A program made the translations under genes and the position numbers. A DNA stretch of 64,000 nucleotides from DATJGR01 sp041739525 (GTDB lineage Bacteria > Pseudomonadota > Gammaproteobacteria > Pseudomonadales > Azotimanducaceae). Position 1 is the first letter of the stretch. The number at the start of each line of letters is the position of its first letter. Shown in pieces: positions 33,723 through 42,921 of this stretch. Location: assembly GCA_041739525.1 (NCBI GenBank), contig JBGSNQ010000112.1:10883-74882 (forward strand), written 5' to 3'. The notes beneath the pieces were generated by a model that saw only the letters and a list, made by a program, of their open reading frames with translations, ran no database searches and was not told where the DNA came from.

Positions 33723-33743
33723 CAGCGCGCCGGAGGCGCGCTG
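33723..33743. terminator. Strong hairpin, likely bidirectional terminator
   Basis: CAGCGCGCC (33723-33731) and GGCGCGCTG (33735-33743) form a perfect 9-bp stem with a 3-base loop, directly after the SDR stop codon and 4 bases before the dUTPase stop. A T-rich GTTCTT follows on the plus strand. Its place between convergent genes supports a terminator acting on both. Confidence 0.7.
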
Positions 33744-33747
33744 GTTC

Positions 33748-34395
33748 TTACGCCCGTTTCGTCGCCGCGTAGCGCGATTCGAGCGCGCGATAGAGTTCGT
33801 CAGGAAACGAGCCCGACGCATCGTCGAGTTCGCCAACGAGCTCAAAGAGGTGCTCGTTGTCCTCGCGCCCCAGCCATACCTTGATGTACGTTCCGGATTT
33901 GTAGCCGTTCGCCTGGCGGAAGTTGTTCAGCACGTTCTTGCCGATGTACATGCGGTACAGCTCGTCGAGATCGAGCGGCAACGCGTCCATCAGTTTCACG
34001 AACGCGTTCACCGGGAAATCGCGCTGCGTCAGTACGGCGCCGGCCAGCGCTTCCACCGCTTCGCGGAAATCGCCCGCGGGTTCCGCACCGCTGCGCTCGA
34101 ATGCACTGACGATCGATGCGTCGACCGAACCCTCGTCGATGCGCACTTCACGGATCAGCTGTGACAGTCCGAAGTGCCAGATATCCACGATCTCGAGCTT
34201 CACCTGCTCGAGATCGGTGCTCTGGTGCTTCCACCACTTCCAGCCGAAGTGGTCGAGCAACTCCGCGCATTCCACCCAGATCGCGCGGTAATACGCGTGA
34301 CCCTGGTCGCGCCACTGCGGATGCACGTTCGCATTCAGTGCATCCTGCAGCAGCGCCATCGCGACGAGTTGCTGTTCCACCTTGCGCATGGTCAT
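33748..34395 (-). CDS. dUTP diphosphatase, dimeric all-alpha type
   Basis: A 215-residue protein of the dUTPase_2 (MazG-like all-alpha NTP pyrophosphatase) superfamily. The metal-binding acidic motifs are visible as WVECAELLDHF and LEQVKLEIVDIWHF, giving the E-x2-E ... E-x2-D pattern, and FGWKWWKHQ lies between them. It hydrolyses dUTP to dUMP, limiting uracil in DNA. It follows the VOC gene by 3 bases on the same strand. Confidence 0.88.
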   Translation of the reverse strand: MTMRKVEQQLVAMALLQDALNANVHPQWRDQGHAYYRAIWVECAELLDHFGWKWWKHQSTDLEQVKLEIVDIWHFGLSQLIREVRIDEGSVDASIVSAFERSGAEPAGDFREAVEALAGAVLTQRDFPVNAFVKLMDALPLDLDELYRMYIGKNVLNNFRQANGYKSGTYIKVWLGREDNEHLFELVGELDDASGSFPDELYRALESRYAATKRA

Positions 34396-34398
34396 CGA

Positions 34399-34803
34399 TC
34401 AGGCCTGCTGCAGGAACTCGACCCAGTTGCCATCGGGGTCTTCGACGATCGCGATACGAATGCCCGGGCGAATCTCGCGCTCCGGCACCACCACGTTGCG
34501 ACCGGCTTTCGCACAGGCCGCAACCAGCTCCGAGATGTTCGATACCGAGATCGTCCAATACCGATAGCCGGTGGAACCGCCGATGCCGCCCGGCGGCGAA
34601 ACGGCCGGCGGCGCCTTCTCCGGTACAACGACTTTGATGAGGCTGTCGCCGCACAGCAGACGATGCATCGTGCCGCCTCCCGGCATCGGCATGTCGCCTT
34701 CGTGTTTGAAACCCAGTACGTCGCGATAGAACCCGAGCGCGGCCGGACCATCCTTCACGATGATGCCCAGGTCGATGGCCTTCTTCGTCAGCTTCACTCC
34801 CAC
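34399..34803 (-). CDS. VOC (glyoxalase/bleomycin resistance) family protein
   Basis: A 134-residue protein with a vicinal oxygen chelate fold: LGFYRDVLGFKHEGDMP at the N-terminus and VEDPDGNWVEFLQQA at the C-terminus with a metal-ligand glutamate. The GTG at 34803 is chosen because AGGGGA lies about 6 bases upstream; a longer frame to 34860 has no such site. Family members include glyoxalase I and ring-cleavage dioxygenases, so the reaction is not assigned. It is first in a pair with dUTPase and divergent from the hydroxyacid dehydrogenase. Confidence 0.8.
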   Translation of the reverse strand: MGVKLTKKAIDLGIIVKDGPAALGFYRDVLGFKHEGDMPMPGGGTMHRLLCGDSLIKVVVPEKAPPAVSPPGGIGGSTGYRYWTISVSNISELVAACAKAGRNVVVPEREIRPGIRIAIVEDPDGNWVEFLQQA

Positions 34804-34883
34804 GTGCGTCCCCTGTATCTCTCGTTGCGGTGGTGCATTATCTTGGATTCTCCTTCTCAAACAACCCGTTCCGAGGTGTGCGA

Positions 34884-35891
34884 GTGGCCGGCGGCCCCAT
34901 CACAGCGATGATCATGCATCCGGTCGTGAAGGAAGAGTTGCTGCGCGAATCGCACCTGCAACGTCTCGAGCGCACCTGTCGCCTCGTAGATCCGACGCCG
35001 TTCCGCAGCTTCGATGGTCTCGGCGAAGAAGCCGCACGCGTGCAGGTGCTCATCACCAGTTGGGGTTGTCCGCGCATCGATCGCAGCGTCGTCTCAACGC
35101 TGCCGGGTCTGAAGCTGATCGCGCATCTGGCCGGTTCCGTCAAAGGCTTCATCGACGAAACGGTGTGGCGCATGGGTGTGCAGATCACCAACGCGGTAGC
35201 CGCCAATGCCGTGCCGGTCGCTGAGTACACGCTGGCGGCGATACTGTTCTCGAACAAACACGTGCTGCAGCTGGCCGACTTCTACCGAAAGAACCACGAG
35301 AACCGCGCGCCGTGGACGAAGGAAGCGCCGAACGTCGGCAACTACAAGAAAACGGTCGGCCTCATCGGCGCGTCGCACGTCGGGCGCAAGGTGCTCGAAC
35401 TGCTGCGTCCGTTCGACATGAAAGTGCTGATGTACGACCCGTACATGACGCCGCTGCAGCTGCGCGAACTCGGCGCGCACAAGGTCGGGCTGTCTGAACT
35501 GCTGTCGAATTCCGACGTCACCTCGATGCATGCGCCGCTGCTGCCGGAAACGCGCCACATGCTCGGCGCGCGCGAGTTCGCGCTGATGAAAGACGGCGCC
35601 ACTTTCATCAACACGGCACGCGGAGCGGTCGTGGATCAGCAGGCGCTCGAAGCCGAACTCATCAGTGGCCGATTGAACGCGGTGCTCGATACCACCGAAC
35701 CGGAAGTGTTGCCGAGCGATTCGCCGCTGTTCCGGCTGCCGAACGTGCTGCTGACACCGCACATCGCGGGCTCGCTCGGCACTGAAACGCAACGCCTGGC
35801 CGACTACGTGGTCGATGAGATCGAACGTTACGCCCGCGGCCAGGCGCTGAAGCACCGCGTTCGCTACGACGAACTCGTGCGATTGGCCTAA
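34884..35891 (+). CDS. D-2-hydroxyacid dehydrogenase family protein (SerA-like)
   Basis: A protein of about 335 residues from a GTG at 34884 with GAGG upstream; a GTG at 34830 lacks a site. The NAD-binding part has VGLIGASHVGRKVLEL, and catalytic residues appear as NTARGAVVD (Arg), DTTEPEVLPSDSPLF (Glu) and LTPHIAGS (His). It oxidises or reduces a 2-hydroxy or 2-keto acid. It is more like phosphoglycerate dehydrogenase relatives than true SerA, and no ACT domain is present. Confidence 0.88.
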   Translation: MAGGPITAMIMHPVVKEELLRESHLQRLERTCRLVDPTPFRSFDGLGEEAARVQVLITSWGCPRIDRSVVSTLPGLKLIAHLAGSVKGFIDETVWRMGVQITNAVAANAVPVAEYTLAAILFSNKHVLQLADFYRKNHENRAPWTKEAPNVGNYKKTVGLIGASHVGRKVLELLRPFDMKVLMYDPYMTPLQLRELGAHKVGLSELLSNSDVTSMHAPLLPETRHMLGAREFALMKDGATFINTARGAVVDQQALEAELISGRLNAVLDTTEPEVLPSDSPLFRLPNVLLTPHIAGSLGTETQRLADYVVDEIERYARGQALKHRVRYDELVRLA

Positions 35892-35939
35892 TTGCCCTAG
35901 CTAGGAATTGCTCTAGCTAGTAGTTGCTCTAGCTAGTAG
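35892..35939. repeat. Three tandem 16-bp repeats rich in CTAG
   Basis: Three copies of a 16-bp unit lie head to tail right after the hydroxyacid dehydrogenase stop: 35892-35907, 35908-35923 and 35924-35939. Copies two and three are identical (TTGCTCTAGCTAGTAG) and the first differs at three positions. Each holds CTAGCTAG, a tetramer pair usually rare in proteobacterial DNA. The role is unknown. Confidence 0.85.
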
Positions 35940-35990
35940 CCGCCCGAAATGCCGGCCCGTTAAACTCCTTTCATTCTTAGGAGAACGACC

Positions 35991-37193
35991 ATGGATCTCA
36001 CGTACGGCGCCGAGTACGAACGCTTCCGAAACGAGGTGCGCGACTTCATAGCGACGCACCGCAACGACGCACCGGATGGCCAGGGCATGCGCTCCGCGAA
36101 AACCCGCGCGTGGCAGAAGATGCTGATCGAGCGTGGCTACACCGCTCGAACGATTCCGAAGGAGTACGGCGGCTACGGCGGCGACGCCGATATTCTTAAG
36201 TCCCGCATCATCGCCGAAGAATTCGCCGCTGCGCAGGTGCCTGGCGGTCTCGGGGGCCAGGGCATCTCGATGCTGGTGCCGACGCTGCTGGAAATGGGCA
36301 CCGAGGAACAGAAGCGTGAGTTCGTGGGGCCGACGCTTCGCGGTGAGACGATCTGGTGCCAGGGTTACTCCGAACCGGGCGCAGGCAGCGATCTCGCCAG
36401 CCTGCGCACGCGCGCCGAACTCGACGGCGACGAGTGGGTAGTGAACGGTCAGAAAATCTGGACCAGCACCGCACAGCACGCGGACTGGATTTTCTGCCTC
36501 GTTCGCACCGAACCGAACGCACCGAAACACCAGGGCATCAGCTTCCTGCTGTTCTCGATGAAGACGCCCGGCATCGAAGTGCGCCCGCTGAAGACGATGA
36601 CCGGTGACGCGACGTTCAACGAAGTGTTCTTCACCGACGTGCGCGTGCCGAAAGGACAGATCGTCGGCCGCCGCGGCGAAGGCTGGCTGGTTGCGAATTC
36701 GATCCTGCGCCACGAGCGCGGCATGCTCGGCGATCCCAACGCGATGCTCACGCGCCTGAACGCGCTCACCGAACTGATGAAGACCGAAACGCTCGACGGG
36801 CGCCGCCTCATCGACAACCCGGTGTATCGCGACCGGCTGATGAAGATTCAGGGCGAAGTGACGGCGATGCGGCTGAACGATCTGCGTCTGCTGTCGGCGA
36901 AGCTCAACAACAAGAACGCGGACCTCGCCGGCATGATCGTCAAACTGAAGGGCACCGAACTGCGCCACGACCTCGAATCGCTCGGCATCGATGTGCTCGG
37001 CGAAATCGGCGCGCTCTACTACGGCAAGCAGGGCGACTCGCCGTATCTGAAAGATCACGGCATGTATCAGTACCACTACATGTTCTATCTCGGGCTGATC
37101 ATCGGCGGCGGCACCTCGCAGATTCAGAAGAACATCATCAGCGAACGCGGTCTCGGCATGCCGAAAGAACCAAAATTCAGTAAGGAAGCCTGA
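35991..37193 (+). CDS. Acyl-CoA dehydrogenase
   Basis: A 400-residue FAD-dependent acyl-CoA dehydrogenase. It has the N-terminal helical domain, WCQGYSEPGAGSDLASLRT and VNGQKIWTSTAQHADW in the middle beta domain, and the C-terminal helical domain ending with the GGGTSQIQKNIISERGLG signature that contacts FAD. It oxidises an acyl-CoA to the enoyl-CoA. A TTAGGAG site lies upstream of the ATG. The second dehydrogenase follows after 2 bases, as in paired systems where two subunits form a heteromeric enzyme. Confidence 0.93.
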   Translation: MDLTYGAEYERFRNEVRDFIATHRNDAPDGQGMRSAKTRAWQKMLIERGYTARTIPKEYGGYGGDADILKSRIIAEEFAAAQVPGGLGGQGISMLVPTLLEMGTEEQKREFVGPTLRGETIWCQGYSEPGAGSDLASLRTRAELDGDEWVVNGQKIWTSTAQHADWIFCLVRTEPNAPKHQGISFLLFSMKTPGIEVRPLKTMTGDATFNEVFFTDVRVPKGQIVGRRGEGWLVANSILRHERGMLGDPNAMLTRLNALTELMKTETLDGRRLIDNPVYRDRLMKIQGEVTAMRLNDLRLLSAKLNNKNADLAGMIVKLKGTELRHDLESLGIDVLGEIGALYYGKQGDSPYLKDHGMYQYHYMFYLGLIIGGGTSQIQKNIISERGLGMPKEPKFSKEA

Positions 37194-37195
37194 TC

Positions 37196-38284
37196 GTGGA
37201 ATTCGGACTCTCGCAAGAACAGGAATTCCTCCGCGACTCGTTGACGCGGTTTCTCGCCGACAACGCCGGCCTGCCTCGTGCGCGTCGTTTCGCCGACGGC
37301 GGCGAACGCCGCGCACAAGATCTGTGGGAGGGATTGGTCGGCCTCGGCGTGCCCGGACTCGTCATTCCGGAAGCACACGGTGGCGTCGGACTCGCCACGC
37401 TCGACGCCGCAACGGCTGCGCAAGCGCTCGGTTCGGCCATTGCGCCGGTGCCGTTCATCGGCACCTCGGTACTGGCGCCCCGCGCGTTGATCAACGCGGG
37501 CAGCGCCGATCAGCAATCCGAATGGCTACCCCGCATCGCAGCCGGCGAAACGATCGTCGGCGTTGCGCTTTCGGAAGCAGCAAGCGGCGCGCGTGAGGGC
37601 GCCAAGGTGACGGCGATCGCCGGCAAGCTGTCCGGCAAGACACTGTTCGTGTTCGATTTCGAAGCCGACGCCTATCTCGTCGCCGACGATCGCCGCCGCC
37701 TCTATCTCGTCGACGGCAAGGCCAAGGGTCTGACACGCCGCGACCTCGAAACCATTGATGCCACACGACGCGTCGGCGAGTTGGTGCTCGATGGCGTTCA
37801 GGCACAACTGCTGCCGGGAAGCGAAGACGGCGAAGTGCTTGCGGACATACTCGACGTGGGCCGCGTGCTGCTTGCGGCGGACACGCTCGGCGCGGCACAG
37901 AACATGCTCGATCAGGCGGTGGCCTATTCGCTGACGCGTCAGCAGTTCAATCGGCCCATCGGCTCGTTCCAGGCCGTCAAACACATGTGTGCGGAAATGG
38001 CCGCCGGACTCGAGCCGTGCCAGTCGCTGGTGTGGTATGCGGCACATGCGGTCGATTCGATCCCGAGCGAGGCGCGCGTCACCGCCTGTCACGCGAAGGC
38101 GCACGTCGCCGAGGTGGGCAAGTTCGTCGCGAAGACCTCAACCGAGGTGCACGGCGGCATGGGCTTCACAGACCTGGTCGGCCTGCACTACTGGTTCAAG
38201 CGGATCGGACTCAATCGACAACTGCTCGGCAGCCCGGAACGGCTGCGCGAAGAGGCGGCCCGCGTGCAGGACCTGATCGAGTGA
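37196..38284 (+). CDS. Acyl-CoA dehydrogenase, second subunit type
   Basis: A 362-residue acyl-CoA dehydrogenase-family protein with a shorter and more divergent middle domain than its neighbour. It keeps the N-terminal FGLSQEQEFLRDSLTRFLAD, the LLAADTLGAAQNMLDQAV helix with YSLTRQQFNRPIGSFQAVKH, and the C-terminal HGGMGFT. Two unlike dehydrogenases encoded side by side are known to form alpha2beta2 enzymes on steroid-type acyl-CoAs in actinobacteria. A similar heteromer here is inferred from the 2-base spacing. Confidence 0.9.
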   Translation: MEFGLSQEQEFLRDSLTRFLADNAGLPRARRFADGGERRAQDLWEGLVGLGVPGLVIPEAHGGVGLATLDAATAAQALGSAIAPVPFIGTSVLAPRALINAGSADQQSEWLPRIAAGETIVGVALSEAASGAREGAKVTAIAGKLSGKTLFVFDFEADAYLVADDRRRLYLVDGKAKGLTRRDLETIDATRRVGELVLDGVQAQLLPGSEDGEVLADILDVGRVLLAADTLGAAQNMLDQAVAYSLTRQQFNRPIGSFQAVKHMCAEMAAGLEPCQSLVWYAAHAVDSIPSEARVTACHAKAHVAEVGKFVAKTSTEVHGGMGFTDLVGLHYWFKRIGLNRQLLGSPERLREEAARVQDLIE

Positions 38285-38321
38285 CGATCGTCTAACGCTC
38301 ACGGGGCCGCGGGGCAGGCTC

Positions 38322-38350
38322 ATTGAATTCACGTCGGATGCCCCCACGAT
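38322..38350 (+). promoter_or_regulatory. Possible heat-shock (sigma32-like) promoter for lon
   Basis: ATTGAAT (38322-38328) and CCCCACGA (38342-38349) are separated by 13 bases and resemble the sigma32 elements CTTGAAA and CCCCATNT. They lie 30 bases before the lon start codon. Lon is a heat-shock gene in many proteobacteria, which supports but does not prove the call. Confidence 0.35.
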
Positions 38351-38379
38351 TGGGAAATCGTCCATTTGGCAGGCTATCC

Positions 38380-40797
38380 ATGACCGATACGGTTCAGACG
38401 CTTCCAGTCCTTCCGCTGAAGAACACCGTGGTGTTCCCGGAGCTGGTCGTGCCGCTTGCAGTCGGCCGGCCGAAATCGCTGGCCGCCGTGAAAGCTTCGT
38501 CGGAGCACAATCAGCAGCTGCTGACGGTCGCTCAACGCGACGCCGAGCAAGACGCGCCCGACCGCAGCGGAATCCACGACATCGGCACGCTCGTGACGAT
38601 CAAGCGCGTCGAGCGCCGCGATGGCGGCGCAAATGTCATCGTGCAAGGCATTCAGCGCGTGCGCGTGCTTGCGGAAAAGAGCAACGAACCCCATCTAGAA
38701 GTGGAGTTCCGCCCGCTGCCGAATCTGCACATCGACGAGCACGACCCTGACCGACCGCGGGTAGAGGCGCTCGTTCTCGAGAATCTGGAACTGGCGCGCG
38801 CCATCGCACAACTGTTCGACGCAGAAAACGGCTTGCAGGTGTTTCAGCAGCTGATCGGCTCGATCGCGGACCCCATAGTGCAGATGTACCGCATCGCCTC
38901 GCTCGCAAACCTAGACATCGAAAAAGAGCAGGAAGTGCTCGCTGCACCGACCACGCTCGCGCTCATGGAGAAAGTCCACGACATTCTGCTGCACGAGAAG
39001 AACGTCAACGAAGTGCGGCGCGAAATCGCAGAAACCGCGAAGCACGACATCGACAAGCAACAGCGCGAACATCTGTTGCGTCAACAGAAGCGCGCCATTG
39101 AACAAGCGTTGGGCGAAGAAGGCGGCGGCAGCGAAGAAACCGCCGAACTGCGCGAGCAGCTTGCGAAAGCAAACCTGCCTGAAGCCGTGCAGAAGGAAGT
39201 CGATCGTGAACTGAAGCGACTCGGCCGCATGTCGGAGAACGCGGCCGACTATCAGGTCGCTCGCAGCTATCTCGAGTTGATCGCCGAATTGCCGTGGCAC
39301 AACCGCACGGAAGACGCGCTCGACCTGAAACATGCGCAGGAAGTGCTCGACATAGACCACTACGGCCTTGAAGACGTGAAAGACCGCATCCTCGAGAGCC
39401 TTGCGGTGATGCAGCTCAACAAGGAAGCGAAAGCGCCGATCATCTGTCTCGTTGGCCCTCCCGGCGTCGGCAAGACGTCGCTCGGACAATCGATCGCCCG
39501 CGCGATGGGGCGGAAGTTCGAGCGACTGTCGCTCGGCGGGCTGCACGACGAAGCCGAATTGCGCGGCCACCGGCGCACCTACATCGGTGCAATGCCAGGC
39601 CGTCTGATTCAGGCGGTAAGGCGTGCAGGTGTCAGCAATCCGTTGCTGATGCTCGATGAGATCGACAAGCTCGGCCGCGATTTCCGCGGCGACCCCGCAG
39701 CTGCGCTGATGGAAATTCTCGACCCGGCGCAGAACAAGGAATTCAGGGACAACTACCTGAACCTGCCGTTCGACCTGTCGAAGGTGTTCTTCATCACCAC
39801 GGCGAATACGCTCGAAGGTATTCCGCGGCCGTTGCTCGACCGTATGGAAGTGATGGATCTCAGCGGCTATAGCGACCGCGAGAAGCGTGAGATCGCGCGC
39901 CGTTATCTGATCCCGCGGCAACGCGCAGAAACGGGTCTCGAAGAAGCGCAGCTCGATATTCCCGACGACGTGCTCACTCTGGTAATCCGTCGCTACACGC
40001 GCGAAGCCGGCGTGCGGGAACTCGAACGCGTAATCGGCCGGCTCGCGCGCAAGCGCGCCCGTCAGGTGCTCGAGAAGCACAACGGCGAACCTTTGCCACC
40101 GATCACCGCCGATCGGCTGACGAACATGATCGGCCCGATGCGCTTCCAGTCCGATAAAGGTCGCGAATCGCTACCGGCGGGCGTTGCGGCGGGCCTGGCC
40201 TGGACCGAAGCGGGCGGCGACGTGCTGTACATCGAGGCAATCCTGACGCACCGCGACGAACGCGTGATGCTGACGGGGCAACTCGGCAACGTGATGCAGG
40301 AGTCGGCGAAAGCGGCGCGCAGCTACATCTGGTCGGCGGCGGACAAACTCGGCATCGACCGCAAGCGCATCGAGAAGCGCGGCGTGCACATTCACGTGCC
40401 CGCAGGTGCAGTGCCGAAGGACGGTCCGTCGGCCGGCATCACGATGGCAACGGCGCTCGTGTCTGCATACAGCGAAGAACCGATCCGGCCGCACCTCGCG
40501 ATGACAGGCGAGATCACGCTGTCGGGTCTGGTACTGCCGGTAGGCGGCATCAAGGAAAAAGTGCTGGCGGCACATCGCGCCGGCATGAAGCACCTGATTC
40601 TGCCGAAGGACAACGAGGCCGATCTCGACAAAGTGCCCGATAGCGTCCGCAAGGAACTGTCGATCACGCTGGTCGAACGGCTCGAGGAAGTCATCGCAGT
40701 TGCCATCCCGTCGTTGCGCGTGTCGGTGAAGGCGGAAGACCGCAAGGCGGCCAAGCAGGCCGCCGCGGGAGTTTCAGCCGCTCGCGCTGACGCGTAG
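38380..40797 (+). CDS. lon: ATP-dependent endopeptidase La (Lon)
   Basis: An 805-residue LonA protease from the ATG at 38380; the longer frame adds no conserved sequence. The N-terminal substrate-binding domain (LPVLPLKNTVVFPELVVPL) is followed by the AAA+ module with Walker A GPPGVGKT (residues 359-366) and MLDEIDKLG as Walker B. The protease domain carries catalytic Ser684 in PKDGPSAGI, with the Lys in GGIKEKVLAAHRAG. It degrades misfolded and regulatory proteins in the cytoplasm. It may be read from the dehydrogenase operon as well as its own promoter. The 3' end overlaps the convergent molybdenum hydroxylase gene by 24 bases. Confidence 0.97.
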   Translation: MTDTVQTLPVLPLKNTVVFPELVVPLAVGRPKSLAAVKASSEHNQQLLTVAQRDAEQDAPDRSGIHDIGTLVTIKRVERRDGGANVIVQGIQRVRVLAEKSNEPHLEVEFRPLPNLHIDEHDPDRPRVEALVLENLELARAIAQLFDAENGLQVFQQLIGSIADPIVQMYRIASLANLDIEKEQEVLAAPTTLALMEKVHDILLHEKNVNEVRREIAETAKHDIDKQQREHLLRQQKRAIEQALGEEGGGSEETAELREQLAKANLPEAVQKEVDRELKRLGRMSENAADYQVARSYLELIAELPWHNRTEDALDLKHAQEVLDIDHYGLEDVKDRILESLAVMQLNKEAKAPIICLVGPPGVGKTSLGQSIARAMGRKFERLSLGGLHDEAELRGHRRTYIGAMPGRLIQAVRRAGVSNPLLMLDEIDKLGRDFRGDPAAALMEILDPAQNKEFRDNYLNLPFDLSKVFFITTANTLEGIPRPLLDRMEVMDLSGYSDREKREIARRYLIPRQRAETGLEEAQLDIPDDVLTLVIRRYTREAGVRELERVIGRLARKRARQVLEKHNGEPLPPITADRLTNMIGPMRFQSDKGRESLPAGVAAGLAWTEAGGDVLYIEAILTHRDERVMLTGQLGNVMQESAKAARSYIWSAADKLGIDRKRIEKRGVHIHVPAGAVPKDGPSAGITMATALVSAYSEEPIRPHLAMTGEITLSGLVLPVGGIKEKVLAAHRAGMKHLILPKDNEADLDKVPDSVRKELSITLVERLEEVIAVAIPSLRVSVKAEDRKAAKQAAAGVSAARADA

Positions 40798-42921
40798 CTG
40801 CGCCGGCGTCAACGGTAGACTACGCACCCGAATCCCCGTCGCGGCTGCCACGGCATTGGCAACCGCGGCGGCGGTCGGGCCCTGTGTGGCCTCACCCGCG
40901 CCCAACGACCGCATGTGGGGGCGATCGATCAGCTCGGTCGTCACGATCGGTACTTCGCTGAAGCGCAAGATCGGGTAACTGTCCCAATCCACCGACGTCA
41001 CGCCGTCGCGGTCGAACGTCACTGCCTCCTTCAACGTCCAACTGAGCGACTGCACGGCGCCGCCCTCCAGCTGGTTGACGATGCCATCCGGATCTACCAC
41101 GCGCCCCGCATCGGCTGCGATCCACACCCGCTTCGCGCGGATCTGGGCGGACGCGAGGTCTACGTCGACTTCGACGATCACCGCCGCGTAACACTGCTGA
41201 TTCTTGTAGCGGGCAACGCCGATGCCGCGGCCGCTCGCACACGGCGAAGGCACCGCAGCGTCACGCTGCGCCATGGCGACAACTCGCTCGATCACGTCTC
41301 GTGCGCGTGGATCTTCGACGTGGCGCATCCGGAACTCGATCGGGTCTGCGCTCGCCACCATTGCCAACTCGTCCATGAACGATTCGATGGCGAACACGTT
41401 CGCGTGTGCGCCGAGCCCACGCAGCGAGGAAGTACGCAGCGGACTGTCCTTGACGAAGCGCTTCACGACGCGCGTTTGCGGGAATCGGTACAACGGCCAC
41501 GCGTTGCGGTGAATGCCGACCTCGGGACCGAGCCGCGGCGCGGGCGGCACGCGTGCGAACGATTTCTCGAGGTGCCACGCCGCGACGAGTTCCGAACCTT
41601 CGTGAAACGGCATAGGACGACCCACGTGGGTGAAACTCCATACGTCGTGCGACCACGCCTGCACCCGGCCGTTAGCATCAACATGCGCTTCGAGGTCGAT
41701 GCACATTGCCGGCCCGTACGGCTCCCATTGGTGTTCCTGCTGTCGTGTCCACTTCAACAACACCGGTCGTCCAGGCAATGCGCGCGCGCACAATGCCGCG
41801 TCGAGTGCGACATCGTCCGCGCCGTTGTGCCCATACGCGCCTGCGCCCTGCGCATGAACGACGGTGACCTGAGCGGCTCCCATCCCCAGCACTTTCGCGA
41901 GCGTCGGCGCCAGCAACTCGATGCCCTGGCTGTGGCTCCATACCGTCAGCCGTCCGCCATCCCAAAGCGCTGCAGCAGCGGATGGCGCCAGCGAAGCATG
42001 CATCACATAGGGCCGCGCGTAACTCGCGCGCACCGCCGTCGAACCGTTGGGAGGTTGAAGCACTGGCAGCGGGGCTTCACGCGGCACACCGTCGACAACC
42101 GGATACGCACCCGCTTCGTGCGCCCTGAGAAATTCGGACATTTGCTCCGGGACTTCGAGCGCTGCGATCTGACGCCATGACGCCGCGCGCGCCGCCCGCT
42201 CCATCAGCCGGATTGCCGCGTGCTCGTCTTCCGCGACTACCGCAATGAAACTGCCGTCGACGATCAACGCTGCGAGCGCTTCGTCGCCGTCAAGGCGCGT
42301 ACGGTCGAATGCGCCGAGGCGATAGTGGTATCCCGGAGGGCGCACGACCCGCGCGTGCAACAGACCAGGCATCGCGAGGTCGTGCACGAATACCGCTTCG
42401 CCCCTTATTTTGGCCGGCAAGTCGACTCTTGCGATGCCTTTGCCTACAAGGCGGTATCGATCCGGCGACTTTTCGGAGATGCACTCTTCGATCTTCACGC
42501 CGAATGGCCGGCCGCCTTGCACGTCCCAATAGCTGACCGTTCGGTTCGCGCCCGGCACGCCGATCTCGCCGTCGACCACACGCAACGCCGCCACCTCGAC
42601 GCCGAGGTCCACCGCGGCGCGCTCGAGCATGATGCGACGCGCGTGTGCGCACGCCTGCCGCAGCGCGCTGCCACTATCCTCCACCGACATCGATCCGGCC
42701 GTGATGAGTTCGTTCGGAGAACGGCCCGTTACGGCCGTTTCGACGCGGACGCGTGCAGGAAGCACGTCGAGTTCCTCTGCAGCGATCGCGGTGAGCGCGG
42801 TGAGGATGCCCTGGCCGATCTCCACCTTGCCGGTGCGGATCACAATCGCGTCGCGCGGTTCGATCTGCACCCACCGGTCGAGGTCGGGGTTACGTTTCAA
42901 CGACGCGGGCAGCTCAGCCAT
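40774..42921 (-). CDS. Molybdopterin-binding hydroxylase large subunit (IorB/xanthine dehydrogenase family)
   Basis: A 715-residue molybdenum hydroxylase subunit beginning at the ATG at 42921. The sequence has IVIRTGKVEIGQGILTALTAIAAEELD, RVETAVTGRSPNE, GAYGHNGADDVALDAALCARAL and the C-terminal SLGAGEATQGPTAAAVANAV with the catalytic glutamate. These are features of isoquinoline 1-oxidoreductase-like enzymes that carry molybdopterin cytosine dinucleotide. It overlaps the 2Fe-2S subunit gene by 8 bases. No FAD subunit or Xdh accessory gene is next to it, so an alternative electron acceptor such as a cytochrome is inferred. Confidence 0.9.
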   Translation of the reverse strand: MAELPASLKRNPDLDRWVQIEPRDAIVIRTGKVEIGQGILTALTAIAAEELDVLPARVRVETAVTGRSPNELITAGSMSVEDSGSALRQACAHARRIMLERAAVDLGVEVAALRVVDGEIGVPGANRTVSYWDVQGGRPFGVKIEECISEKSPDRYRLVGKGIARVDLPAKIRGEAVFVHDLAMPGLLHARVVRPPGYHYRLGAFDRTRLDGDEALAALIVDGSFIAVVAEDEHAAIRLMERAARAASWRQIAALEVPEQMSEFLRAHEAGAYPVVDGVPREAPLPVLQPPNGSTAVRASYARPYVMHASLAPSAAAALWDGGRLTVWSHSQGIELLAPTLAKVLGMGAAQVTVVHAQGAGAYGHNGADDVALDAALCARALPGRPVLLKWTRQQEHQWEPYGPAMCIDLEAHVDANGRVQAWSHDVWSFTHVGRPMPFHEGSELVAAWHLEKSFARVPPAPRLGPEVGIHRNAWPLYRFPQTRVVKRFVKDSPLRTSSLRGLGAHANVFAIESFMDELAMVASADPIEFRMRHVEDPRARDVIERVVAMAQRDAAVPSPCASGRGIGVARYKNQQCYAAVIVEVDVDLASAQIRAKRVWIAADAGRVVDPDGIVNQLEGGAVQSLSWTLKEAVTFDRDGVTSVDWDSYPILRFSEVPIVTTELIDRPHMRSLGAGEATQGPTAAAVANAVAAATGIRVRSLPLTPAQLRVSASG

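Noticed and set aside
35913..37316. 467-codon minus-strand open frame opposite the first acyl-CoA dehydrogenase
   Set aside because: The plus strand has FAD and substrate motifs and a ribosome binding site. The antisense frame is a by-product of high G+C codon use.
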